Assembly: GCA_030035585.1 (NCBI GenBank)
Contig: CM057465.1
Coordinates: 5,059,501-5,123,500, forward strand
DNA length: 64,000 nucleotides
Direction: 5' to 3'
From: Dugong dugon
Lineage: Eukaryota; Chordata; Mammalia; Sirenia; Dugongidae
Part shown: positions 53,501-56,932 of the stretch, in pieces
How the letters are laid out: the number at the start of each line of letters is the position of its first letter
Position numbering within the stretch: position 1 is the first letter of the stretch
Notes under the pieces: model-generated
Databases searched by the model: none
The model's input: only the letters and a program-made list of their open reading frames with translations
Told to the model about the DNA's origin: nothing
Translations under genes and position numbers: made by a program

Positions 53501-56190
53501 GCCAGGTGAGCCAGGCGGGCAGCCAAGGACGCAGGTGGGCGGCCGGGTGGGCGCAGGCAGGTGGCCGGGTGGGCGCAGGTGGGCAGCTGGGTGGGCGCGA
53601 GGGCCCTAGGGCCAAGTGGGCACAAGCGGGCGGCTGGGTGGGCGCAGGGGCCCTCTGGCCAGGTGGGCAGCCGGGTGGGCGCAGGGCCCTTGGGCCGGGT
53701 GAGCCAGGCAGGCATTCCAGTCACCAGCCTGCACCCCCTGAGCAGACCGAGTCAAGCGTGTCCCCAGGGACGTGTGCCACAGGAGAGCACCGCACCAAGT
53801 GCTCCCGGGGCTGTGGTGACACCTGCGTCCTGCAGTCCAGAACATAAGCCCTGACAGTGCACTGTCGATGGGCTTTTCTTGCCTTTAGGAAACCTGGGGT
53901 CAGATAGCGTCGTCTTAGTTCGGGGAAGATGCTCCGTGCGAGTCAGGCTGCGTTCACTTTTGTAGGTGGTTGTCAGGGCTTGTTTTTAATTGTGGTGAAT
54001 CTGGAGGAAACAAAACCCTTGCCATTTCATCAGTGCGCACGTGCGGTTCACCATCGGGGGCTGGTGGCGCCTCTGCATTCGTTCCTTTGTCTCCTGGCCC
54101 TGGTCTCTGGGCCTGGTGTTCTCGTTCATCTTCTAACTAAAGAGCAAAACAGAACCACCTTCACGGCACTTTCTAAGTCCTGGGCTTGCTGCATCTGGCA
54201 GGACGGGGTCCCAGCCCGCAAGGAGCCCCAGTCCTGGCACAGACCATAATGGGGGGAGCGTGGCCACTGGGACGTTGGGGGCATGGGGTGGAAGCAGGTG
54301 AGGAGGAGCAACAGGAGGAAGCCGGGTTCCTGGAGGTACGTGCCAAGGAAGACAGGGAGGTGGTATGGCTGGTGCATGCACACCGGGAGCCTGGGGTGGT
54401 GAGGCTGCTTCCGTTGGCCCGGGGAGAACCTGAGAGGCCGGACCCTGGAGGGCCGTGTGCTGCTCTGCCCCCTTGTGCCCGGGTGGGGAAACCCAGAGGA
54501 CGCCCTTGACCTCACTCACGGGCTGGGTGCTGAGAAAGTCTAGAGGCTTCTGTACTGCTCACTTTGCACCAGCCTCTAAGGTCTCAGTCTGCTTTACCGA
54601 AAGCAAACCTGGCACTCACTCACAACGCGCTGGGGGTCCACATTACACGAGAAGGAAGGCAAGGAAGCCTGTCAGCACCCCGCCCCCCTGCACAGAACAG
54701 CGGGGAATGTGTGTACCCTGATGTTGAAGTGAAAGTAAGGTGTGGGCGTGCCACAGTCTGATGGCTCCCCACTTTCAATGACGTGACGTGACGACGGGTC
54801 GCAGCCCAGGTGCAGGGTCCCGACACTGTGCCCCCAGCGCCCACGCAAGCTGAGGGAGGGGGTCTCTTACACCCCGAGGCCCTGTGTCTGATGCTTCTGG
54901 ACGGGCCACTGGCCGCCTGGGCTGTTGCTGCTTCGATCAGGACCCAGTTGGGAGGGGGCAATGGCCTGCCCCGCTCAGGAAGGTCACAGAAAACCCACTG
55001 AGACCATTGGACGCTCAGGCACTTGGCTCTGCTGACTCATCTTACAAATTAAGGAAATGGATACCTTTTAATGCCGGCTTAGGTTTGTGCTAAAGAAATA
55101 GTAGACTTTTGAAAAGTAGGAGAGGCATTCTTTTAAGAAATACAGCCTACATGTTTTGAACAGTGAATGATTTAATGATGGGGTTCGTATTACTAACACA
55201 TTTCGGAGGAGGATTGCATATCATTAAATGCAATAAAAGGTGCTGTCGTGTGTGTGGGGTGGCCCTGCCGGTTGGGACGCAGGAGCCCACTGGAACCACC
55301 GGGGCCAAGTCTTTGTCCCAGAGCTTGCTGCTGTAGAAGACAGGGTCCCCTGCAGGGGGCTTCGACCCCCAGCCTCAGACCCCAGGGACTGCCTCAGTGT
55401 TGGGCCCACCAGGAGGGGGTGCACCTGTCTTTCCTCCCTCCCTCCCTCCCTCTCTTTTTTTTGTTTGGTTGGTGTTGTAAATAAACAGTAAAACCTGCGT
55501 AAGGCAGAAACCTGGCAGAGAAGGAGAACTCAAACATTGTCCACTAATAGAGAGCGGTAGAAACATGGCAAGGCTGCACCCTGTCAAAGGCGGAGAACTT
55601 GGGAGACCCGGAAAAACAAGGCAGGCCCGTCAGGTTCCGGCTCCCACAGGTCCCACCGTGTACGTGACAAGCCATGAGCCTTTTCAGCATTGTTTGTGCC
55701 TGCAGTTCAGTGACGTTAGTTCGGTGGCCCGGTCTCTCTCGACGGGATGTTTCTCACGCATCTCTGCGTGTGGGTGCTGCCGGCCTGAGCCCTCGCCGGA
55801 GCCCCGTGGCGCGCATTGTTTTCTCCACGTTACTGAAACGAGAACATGGAGAGGACGGGATCTGTCACCGCCGAGTTAGTGGGCGGCGTGTCGGAATTAG
55901 TCCTGGGCCCACCTGACTCTCCTTGGCTCCCCCAGAGCACGAAATGGGGAGCTCAGAGGGTAAGTGGGTCACTGCAGCCCCTGCCCCACAGGCGAGGGGC
56001 CCAGGGCTGGCCCACGGTTAGGCGAGGCTCCACCTCCATCCCCAGCCAGGTGCGGGGCTCGCTGGCTACAGGCCGGGGGACCCACGAGGTTTCAGATGTG
56101 GCCGTTTGTCTCTGCAGGGTCCACTGCCAGCTGGTTCGGCTCTTTGCACGGGGGATTGAAGAGAACCCGCAGCAAGCCTTGCAAGGCTGA
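20471..56190 (+). CDS. CERK: Ceramide kinase CERK, exons 2-13 (gene span in window)
   Basis: CERK phosphorylates ceramide with ATP to give ceramide-1-phosphate, a Ca2+/calmodulin-responsive reaction on Golgi and plasma-membrane surfaces; the product activates cytosolic phospholipase A2 alpha (known for the family). Twelve exons sum to 1472 coding bases including the stop. Splice phases agree at every junction and no frame break occurs. Numbered on human CERK (537 aa), the exons give residues 48-537 with no net length change. Family landmarks fall at expected positions: GGDG at 195-198, CxxxCxxC at 347-354, Ser340 and Ser408, and the calmodulin-binding stretch near 422-435. Exon 1, about 47 residues with the initiator Met, is not in the window. 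Introns are packed with SINE, RTE and L1 insertions, but none touches an exon. Human comparison is from memory of the family; intactness is read directly. Confidence 0.98.
20645..20837 (-). repeat. tRNA-headed SINE, GGGGCAG type, in intron 2
   Basis: It occupies a third of the 570-base intron 2. The + strand ends GTGCCACCAGGACTCCTT. Confidence 0.87.
21155..21277 (+). CDS. CERK: CERK exon 3 (PH domain C-terminal part, residues 86-127)
   Basis: It encodes VHCVKRARRHRWKRAQ followed by VTFWCIEEQLCNLWLQ and a Leu-rich helix ending in LLEKL. This is the last strand and C-terminal alpha helix of the PH domain. The basic RARRHRWKR run is typical of CERK. The length is 123 bases with phase 1 on both sides, so skipping would keep the frame but break the PH fold. 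The acceptor is TTTGTTTCTGCACAG and the donor A|GTACGT, both strong. Intron 2 is only 570 bases and mostly one SINE. Confidence 0.97.
21450..21650 (+). repeat. tRNA-headed SINE, GGAGCA type
   Basis: Head GAGTCCCTAGGTACTGCAAG, body GAAAGGCCTGGTGATCTGCT and CTATGGAGCACACAGTTC. It ends in GATGGCAAATTTTTTTG. Confidence 0.82.
21672..21870 (+). repeat. MIR SINE
   Basis: AGCATAGTGTGGTGGAAGGA ... GGATTGAATTCCAGCTGCAC ... CACTTAACCTTCTGAGCC ... TACCTACCATCAAGGTGATG follow the MIR order from tRNA-like head to core. Confidence 0.8.
21871..24590 (+). mobile_element. RTE LINE with 5' leader, internally deleted
   Basis: The most complete RTE here. It has the leader (from GTGGAGGAAACCACCACGTG), the start of the endonuclease (RMWNIQSMNLGKLEVVKNEM, TDILGIHELKWT near 22290-22400), then RT. 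The middle is deleted at about 23474, where CTGTGGGCAGAAT joins CTTAAAGCAGAGAATACC. The YADD box at about 23820 is intact but follows an in-frame stop. It ends GACTTGACGCGACCTGACAA. Many stops and frameshifts make it inactive. Confidence 0.87.
24591..26235 (+). mobile_element. Second RTE LINE copy, 5'-truncated, head to tail with the first
   Basis: It starts at GGGCAAAATATTGACGATGC immediately after the tail of the previous copy, and carries the RT fingers and palm that copy lacks (EVQAALKALVRNKAPGTDGT near 24740-24790). At about 25450 the YADD box reads YADH. It ends CTCATCGACACCTAATAACA. Confidence 0.87.
26236..27060. other. Intron 3 sequence without recognised gene
   Basis: Non-coding DNA. 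Antisense frames of 113-125 codons (26362-26983) overlap each other and lack domains. Confidence 0.4.
27062..27460 (-). mobile_element. Non-autonomous RTE: 5' end fused to 3' end (second copy)
   Basis: The minus strand reads GTCAGTTTGTTGTACTGTGG ... GAAAACCCCATGGACCACAA ... GATATAGTGCTGGAAGATTA, then changes at about 27210 to the RTE 3' end and the GACTCAATGGCAACTAACAA tail. It is about 400 bases and matches the order in 18270-18660. Confidence 0.75.
27500..28645 (-). mobile_element. Old L1 ORF2/3' region, antisense, with internal duplication
   Basis: TTTACTGAAGTACATAACAT, TCACCAGCTGAGCCTGCTCA, and AATTGCTGGGCAGTAGAGTA mark antisense L1. Bases 27864-28102 and 28411-28645 are two versions of the same segment (both starting GTGGTTGGAGG and ending AGAGTATGCAT), so part of the L1 is duplicated in tandem. 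Confidence 0.75.
28646..29252 (+). mobile_element. 5'-truncated RTE insertion with target-site duplication
   Basis: It contains CATGATAAACAAATAAAAGA through the ORF end to CTCAACGGCACCTAACAACA. The host L1 word AGTATGCAT flanks it at 28637-28645 and 29253-29261, a 9-base target-site duplication. Confidence 0.85.
29262..30860 (-). mobile_element. Old L1 ORF2 reverse-transcriptase region, antisense
   Basis: CTTCTCCCATTACGTGGCTT, ATGTCATCTGTGAATAATGG, TCATTAAGGCTGATGCTTGC and TTTGCATTCCTGGAGTAAGC follow the antisense order of L1 ORF2. A pyrimidine run (CTTCC/CCTT)n occurs at 30383-30440. Confidence 0.8.
30383..30440. repeat. (CTTC)n/(CCTT)n simple repeat
   Basis: CTTCCCTCCTTCCCTCCTTC-type tract inside antisense L1. 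Confidence 0.85.
30861..31345 (-). mobile_element. Separate old L1 3' fragment, antisense
   Basis: CCTATAAATGGAATGATACA, GTTTTTATGGCTGAGTAATA, CTGTTGTGAATGGTGCTGCT and TCAATTCTCCTGGGTAAATA cover the end of ORF2 a second time, so this is a different insertion from the one to its left. Confidence 0.75.
31425..31622 (+). repeat. tRNA-headed SINE, GGGGCAG type
   Basis: Full length; head GGAGCCCTGGTGGCACAGTG. The tail ends CACCCAGCAACAACTT. Confidence 0.88.
31987..32184 (-). repeat. tRNA-headed SINE, mixed body
   Basis: The body combines the GGAGCA-type CTCCATAGGGTTTTCTTGGC with AATGGAAGCAGATTGCCAGG, which carries features of both types. Confidence 0.8.
32205..32245. repeat. Poly(T)-rich tract
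   Basis: T runs of 9 to 16 bases broken by single Gs, about 180 bases before exon 4. Confidence 0.85.
32423..32548 (+). CDS. CERK: CERK exon 4 (start of DAGK catalytic domain, residues 127-169)
   Basis: It encodes RPKHLLVFINPFGGKGQGKR then IYEKKVAPLFALASINTEII. LLVFINPFGGKGQG is the first beta strand and glycine-rich phosphate loop shared by diacylglycerol, sphingosine and ceramide kinases (conserved domain 1). The length is 126 bases, phase 1 to phase 1. The acceptor follows a long T tract (TTTTTTTTCGGCAG); the donor is G|GTAAGG. It lies 11.1 kb from exon 3, in a gap filled by RTE and L1 elements. Confidence 0.98.
32578..34270. repeat. Two same-direction copies of one ~600-700 base repeat
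   Basis: 32578-33000 and 33565-34270 share, in order, ACAGTTTCTACACGTACAAT / ACAGATTCTACATGTATGAT, CTCAAGGCAGACAT, GGCAATAGTTTTGGGGGTTY and a GTCTGGA-containing end. The right copy is interrupted by a SINE. The 5' part resembles the antisense L1 3' UTR segment at 10.86 and 36.61 kb. I cannot name the family. Confidence 0.65.
33858..34056 (+). repeat. tRNA-headed SINE, GGGGCAG type
   Basis: It sits inside the right copy of the intron 4 repeat pair, with TTGTTTGGTTC on both sides (33849-33859 and about 34061-34071), probably its target-site duplication. Confidence 0.87.
34628..34785 (-). repeat. tRNA-headed SINE, short form
   Basis: GGGGTTTCCAAGGAGCGCCT joins body to B box, as in the other short copies. 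Confidence 0.87.
34917..35042 (+). mobile_element. RTE internal fragment
   Basis: VLKSKDAASETQVCLTQAMV then LSVTSYACESWTM is the thumb/connection part of the RTE ORF. Both ends are truncated and it lacks the 3' tail. Confidence 0.75.
35611..35674 (+). CDS. CERK: CERK exon 5 (catalytic domain, residues 169-190)
   Basis: This short 64-base exon encodes VTERANHAQESLYEMNIEKY then D and the first two bases of a Gly codon. It corresponds to the T(E/K)-x-x-x-HA helix that follows the first strand of lipid kinases (conserved domain 2). The acceptor is TTTTTTTTCCGCAG and the donor GG|GTGAGT, close to consensus. Because 64 is not divisible by three, skipping it would shift the frame before the active site. 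Confidence 0.97.
35713..35925 (+). repeat. tRNA-headed SINE, GGGGCAG type
   Basis: It begins 38 bases after the exon 5 donor. Head GGAGCCCGGGCGACACAATG, tail CACCCAACAACAAAGATAG. Confidence 0.87.
36165..36370 (+). repeat. tRNA-headed SINE, GGAGCA type
   Basis: Head GGAGCCCCTGGGTGGTGCAA; B box GGTTCAAGTTCCCCC. Confidence 0.83.
36430..37310 (-). mobile_element. Old antisense L1 fragments
   Basis: ACGTACCGTAATTTATTCAG, TTTATTGTGGTGAAAATATA (36615) and TTCCTGGCCCATTTTTCCTT mark antisense L1 3' regions, in at least two pieces. Confidence 0.6.
37400..37625 (-). mobile_element. L2 LINE 3' end, antisense, with SINE relic
   Basis: CGAGCATTACCGAGTATCTG then CAGGCACTATGCTGGGTGCT, resumed after the insert by ATAAAACCCATCCCTACCCT. 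A truncated antisense SINE (about 37490-37568) lies in the middle. Confidence 0.6.
37490..37568 (-). repeat. tRNA-headed SINE, tail and part of body only
   Basis: TGTATGCCGTCGAGCCAATT to GAACTGCCCCATAGGGATTC. Confidence 0.75.
37993..38192 (-). repeat. tRNA-headed SINE, GGAGCA type
   Basis: Nearly full length. A 15-base word (CAGTTAGCAGCAGAK-like) is doubled in the anticodon-arm region. Confidence 0.83.
38193..39792. other. Intron 5 unique GC-rich sequence, no gene called
   Basis: A 266-codon antisense frame (38175-38975) starts inside the SINE and overlaps several others. It has no domain. Nothing resembles an exon with CERK homology. Confidence 0.4.
39793..39974 (-). repeat. tRNA-headed SINE, GGAGCA type
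   Basis: It ends ACCACCCAGGGACTCC on the + strand. The anticodon-arm part is deleted. Confidence 0.8.
39975..40389. other. Intron 5 end, no feature besides the exon 6 acceptor
   Basis: Unique GC-rich DNA leading to the acceptor at 40388-40389. Confidence 0.5.
40390..40535 (+). CDS. CERK: CERK exon 6 (GGDG nucleotide-binding loop, residues 190-239)
   Basis: It encodes GIVCVGGDGTFSEVLHGLIG then a variable RTQQNASVDQNHPCAALVPS and the strand LRIGIIPAG. GGDG at residues 195-198 is the ATP-binding signature; change of Gly198 is known to abolish CERK activity. All four residues are intact. The residue after GGDG is Thr, the usual residue in related lipid kinases. The acceptor is CTCCTCCACAG and the donor G|GTACGT. 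The exon has high GC, like its surroundings. Confidence 0.98.
40664..40806. repeat. Minisatellite in intron 6, ~30-base GC-rich unit
   Basis: About five units of GGCGCACACGCAGGGCCCC followed by a G-rich spacer of varying length. A SINE begins where the array stops. Confidence 0.9.
40803..40988 (+). repeat. tRNA-headed SINE, 5'-truncated
   Basis: The A box is missing. It starts at ATGGTTAGTGCTCGACTACT directly against the minisatellite and ends CGGCCATCAGCAACAACAG. Confidence 0.82.
40989..41328. other. Intron 6 sequence, nothing recognised
   Basis: Unique DNA without domain-bearing frames. Confidence 0.4.
41329..41488 (+). repeat. tRNA-headed SINE, short form
   Basis: CCGCTCCTTGGGAACTCGGT joins head to the GCAGTTCTACTCTG body, giving about 160 bases. 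Confidence 0.87.
41489..41897. other. Intron 6 sequence, nothing recognised
   Basis: GC-rich, with overlapping frames of 60-120 codons on both strands and no domain. Confidence 0.4.
41898..42108 (+). repeat. tRNA-headed SINE, GGGGCAG type
   Basis: B box GTTCGAACCCACC. It ends GACTTAATGGCAACGGTTTT. Confidence 0.87.
42109..42670. other. Intron 6 sequence, nothing recognised
   Basis: Non-coding by inspection on both strands. Confidence 0.4.
42671..42869 (+). repeat. tRNA-headed SINE, GGAGCA type
   Basis: Head AAGGCCCTGGTGGAGCAAAC; tail CACCTCGACGGCAGCTTAC. Confidence 0.86.
42870..44194. other. Intron 6 sequence; small antisense RTE relic
   Basis: A relic at about 43798-43880 (ATGCCGTCAGGTCGGCCTCC ... 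GACTGTTGTGTTCCACAG) looks like the fused RTE element read antisense. The rest is unassigned. Confidence 0.45.
44195..44580. repeat. Minisatellite in intron 6, 34-base unit with CRE motifs
   Basis: About eleven units of TGAGGAGCTGGGGGAGGGGC then CATGGTGTCACCTG. Two units carry a perfect TGACGTCA palindrome (44329-44336 and 44430-44437), the consensus CREB/ATF site, and every unit has a GGGGAGGGGCC G-rich box. The array ends 315 bases before exon 7. Confidence 0.92.
44896..44970 (+). CDS. CERK: CERK exon 7 (catalytic domain, residues 239-264)
   Basis: It encodes GSTDCVCYSTVGTNDVETSA then LHIVLG. With the end of exon 6 it forms IPAGSTDCVCYS, the lipid-kinase P-A-G-(S/T)-x-(D/N) motif that helps shape the nucleotide pocket. 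At 75 bases with phase 1 on both sides, skipping would remove 25 residues in frame and should inactivate the enzyme. The acceptor is TTTTTGCCTCTGTAG and the donor G|GTAGGT. The intron 6 minisatellite ends about 315 bases upstream. Confidence 0.97.
45060..45660 (+). mobile_element. L2 LINE 3' end
   Basis: GGTCTCAGCTCAAATATCGC, TGTGTCCCATTATCACCCCA, CTTCTTCATAGAATCGGTCG and GGCCTGGCACAGTGGACTGG occur in L2 order in intron 7. It is old and non-coding. Confidence 0.65.
45661..46185. other. Intron 7 sequence, nothing recognised
   Basis: It starts with a small GAGT repeat (GATGAGTGAGTGAGTGAGCT) that may be the expanded tail of the L2. No gene. Confidence 0.4.
46186..46388 (+). repeat. tRNA-headed SINE, GGAGCA type
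   Basis: Head GGAGTCCCTGGGTAGAGCAA. It ends 88 bases before exon 8. Confidence 0.86.
46476..46628 (+). CDS. CERK: CERK exon 8 (residues 264-315)
   Basis: It encodes GDSLPMDVSAVHHNSTLLRY then SVSLLGYGFYGDIIKDSEKK and RWMGLVRYDFSG. The SLLGYGFYGDI segment corresponds to the conserved S-x-x-x-G-x-x-(A/G)-D strand/helix of diacylglycerol-kinase-fold enzymes, which lies over the active-site cleft. Length 153, phase 1 to phase 1. The acceptor tract is C-rich (CACCCCGCCCTGCAG); the donor is G|GTAACT. A SINE ends about 90 bases upstream of the acceptor. Confidence 0.98.
46757..47050. repeat. Minisatellite in intron 8, ~32-base unit
   Basis: Nine units of GAGCCTGTAGCTAGAGGGGT then GAYRTCRGGTTT, with 31-34-base length variants. 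One unit holds a perfect TGACGTCA (46997-47004) and several hold TGACGTCG or TGACATCA. Confidence 0.92.
47051..48498. other. Intron 8 unique sequence, no gene called
   Basis: 47410-47450 (CATTCATTCGCTCGGTCACT) looks like an antisense L2 tail. Large GC-rich frames at 47452-48036 (+) and 47781-48341 (-) overlap each other and contain no domain. Confidence 0.4.
48499..48604 (+). CDS. CERK: CERK exon 9 (residues 315-350, first Cys of CxxxCxxC)
   Basis: It encodes LKTFLCHHYYEGTVSFLPAQ then HTVGSPRDRKPCRAG. Ser340 in VGSPRDRKPC is a reported phosphorylation site in human CERK. Cys347 starts the CxxxCxxC motif, which is unique to CERK among related lipid kinases and needed for activity. The acceptor is CACCTGTCTCCAG and the donor GG|GTAAGC. 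Confidence 0.97.
48605..49770. other. Intron 9 GC-rich sequence; long antisense frames without domain
   Basis: The largest open frame of the window (302 codons, minus strand, 48618-49526) lies here, and a 244-codon frame on the same strand overlaps it in another phase. Composition is Gly/Pro/Arg-rich, as in chance frames of GC-rich DNA. Confidence 0.4.
49771..49980 (+). repeat. tRNA-headed SINE, GGGGCAG type
   Basis: Head GGAGCCCTGGCGGCGCAGTG, B box GTTCGAGCCCACC. It ends CACGGCTACGAGTTTGGTTT, keeping the terminal segment lost in many copies. Confidence 0.88.
49981..50217. other. Intron 9, small duplication
   Basis: CATTCAGACGGAGGACCCCC and CATTCAGACGTAGGACCCCC (about 34 bases apart) are a local tandem duplication. 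Nothing else. Confidence 0.5.
50218..50302 (+). mobile_element. RTE 3' tail
   Basis: GACCAGGCAGTGTTTCGTTC then TGTTGTACTCAGGATCACTG and CGACAGCACCTAACAACCG. Confidence 0.78.
50513..50713 (+). repeat. tRNA-headed SINE
   Basis: Head GAGGAGCTGGCACAACAGGT is mutated in the A box. It ends CGACTCGACAGCACTCAACA. It lies 215 bases before exon 10. Confidence 0.83.
50929..51005 (+). CDS. CERK: CERK exon 10 (residues 350-376, CxxxCxxC completed)
   Basis: It encodes GCFVCRQSKQQLEEEQKKSL then YGLENT. Cys351 and Cys354 complete the CxxxCxxC motif begun in exon 9. The following glutamate/lysine-rich stretch looks like an exposed helix or linker. Seventy-seven bases, entering in phase 2 and leaving in phase 1. 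The acceptor is TTTTTGTCTTTCAG and the donor G|GTAATT. Confidence 0.96.
51290..51602 (-). mobile_element. hAT-Charlie type non-autonomous DNA transposon (MER58-like)
   Basis: CCAATAAAACTTTATTTATA and GGTGGTGGGCCAGATTTGGC then CTCTGGGCTGTAGTTTGCTG ACTCCTG are the antisense of a family starting CAGGGRTCRGCAAACTACRG. The left end (CAGGGCTGTACACTTGTTCT then GTTGAGGTCCAGGTAGTAAG) fits its other end. The family name is from memory. Confidence 0.65.
51922..52127 (+). CDS. CERK: CERK exon 11 (residues 376-444, calmodulin-binding segment)
   Basis: It encodes EEVEEWKVVCGKFLAINATN then MSCACPRSPGGLSPAAHLGD then GSSDLILIRKCSRFNFLRFL and VRHTNQCDQ. HLGDGSSDLILI matches the conserved G-D-G-x-(L/M)-D-L motif of the second lipid-kinase subdomain, where the acidic residues line the active site. 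Ser408 (GLSPAA) is a known phosphosite. The hydrophobic/basic run around CSRFNFLRFLVRH covers the mapped calmodulin-binding site near 422-435. It exits in phase 0 with a consensus donor CAG|GTGAGT. Confidence 0.98.
52203..52320 (-). mobile_element. Short fused RTE relic (5' leader next to 3' tail)
   Basis: GTTGTTAGCTGCCGTCGAGC (tail) runs within 30 bases into GAAGCCTGTCCACGGGTGGC and ACCACAGTACAGCAAACTGA (leader). It is strongly deleted. Confidence 0.6.
52321..52769. other. Intron 11 sequence, nothing recognised
   Basis: AT-rich non-coding DNA. Confidence 0.45.
52770..52921 (-). repeat. tRNA-headed SINE, short form
   Basis: It is one of the least mutated copies: GCGCCACCAGGGCGCC end, TTTCTGAGGAGCGCCTGGTG junction. 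Confidence 0.9.
53272..53480 (+). CDS. CERK: CERK exon 12 (residues 445-514)
   Basis: It encodes FDFTFVEVYRVKKFQFTSKH then LEDEDTDLREGGKKRFGQLC then RDHPVCCCTTSSSSWNCDGE and VLSSSAIEVR. It supplies the core strands FVEVYRVKKFQF and NCDGE, which return to the beta sandwich of the C-terminal subdomain; CCCTT is a Cys cluster seen in the family. The acceptor is CTCTCTCTCGGTAG and the donor AG|GTGAGC. A GC-rich minisatellite starts right after the donor and holds a second close match to a donor 25 bases downstream. Confidence 0.97.
53482..53712. repeat. Minisatellite at the start of intron 12
   Basis: Irregular units of about 20-30 bases built on GGGTGGGCGCAGG, GGCAGCCGGGTGGGCGCAGG and GGGCCCTCTGGCCAGGTG. 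It begins immediately after the exon 12 donor and includes a second CAG|GTGAGC at 53503-53511. Confidence 0.85.
53713..56117. other. Intron 12 sequence, no gene called
   Basis: GC-rich and largely unique. A CCTCC simple run lies at 55432-55452, with AATAAA at about 55481 in no clear transcript context. Open frames of 60-130 codons on both strands carry no domain. Confidence 0.4.
56118..56190 (+). CDS. CERK: CERK exon 13, coding part (residues 514-537 and stop)
   Basis: It encodes VHCQLVRLFARGIEENPQQA then LQG and TGA at 56188-56190. VHCQLVRLFARGIEEN matches the family, completing the last strand and helix. The final seven residues (QQALQG with neighbours) differ from the human tail as I remember it, although the total length is the same. 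The acceptor is TTTGTCTCTGCAG. The exon continues into the 3' UTR without further splicing that I can see. Confidence 0.97.
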
Positions 56191-56690
56191 GACGCGATAC
56201 CCCGTCCACGTCCCTGCCGAACCAGGGCAAGTGTGGGAGTGACTGAAGAAACCCGACGGGCCGGCTATGGCGATACACGCATTGAATGCTAGACGCTTAT
56301 TTTTGAGAGTGAAATCCTGATTTCGGAGAAGTGCCTGCGGTCAACAACGTCACCTACATGTTTGCCATCCTGAGTTCTGGTGAATCCTTAGGTTGGGTTT
56401 CACATGACTTAGCAGCAGATGTAGGGGTGTTGCTCCGTAGATTTCAACAACACCAGCCGCGCAGATTTTAAAGCGGCCCTCCTGCCATAACCTTAGGGAC
56501 ATGATAATAGGGGTGCGTTCCACTGAGGCCACCCCGCCTGGGCACAAGGTAGCCAGCACGCCACTCTGGTCAGGTGCAAGACTTGTCCTGTACTTGTTTG
56601 TGGTGGAGTTCTGGAAGGTAGTCGACTCTCCACCTGCCTTTGATCGTCACCTTAGGTTATGACTGCGGTCTGACTGCGGGGTCCTCACTG

Positions 56691-56932
56691 TGCCCTGCAG
56701 GTGCCGTGCAGCCAGGCCTGCTGGAGGTGGTCCTCACTGCGCCCTGCGGGTGCCGTGCAGCCAGGCCTGCTGGAGGTGGTCCTCACTGCGCCCTGCGGGT
56801 GCCGTGCAGCCGGGCCTGCTGGAGGTGGTCCTCACTGCGCCCTGCGGGTGCCGTGCAGCCGGGCCTGCTGGAGGTGGTCCTCACTGTGCCCTGCGGGTGC
56901 CGTGCAGCCAGGCCTGCTGGAGGTGATCACGA
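56691..56932 (+). repeat. Minisatellite in CERK 3' UTR, 49-base unit
   Basis: Four full units beginning GTGCCGTGCAGCCAGGCCTG at 56701, 56750, 56799 and 56848, and a partial at 56897, with only a few base differences. Because 49 is not a multiple of three, all three frames run open through the array, which explains the 78-132 codon frames here. Confidence 0.93.
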
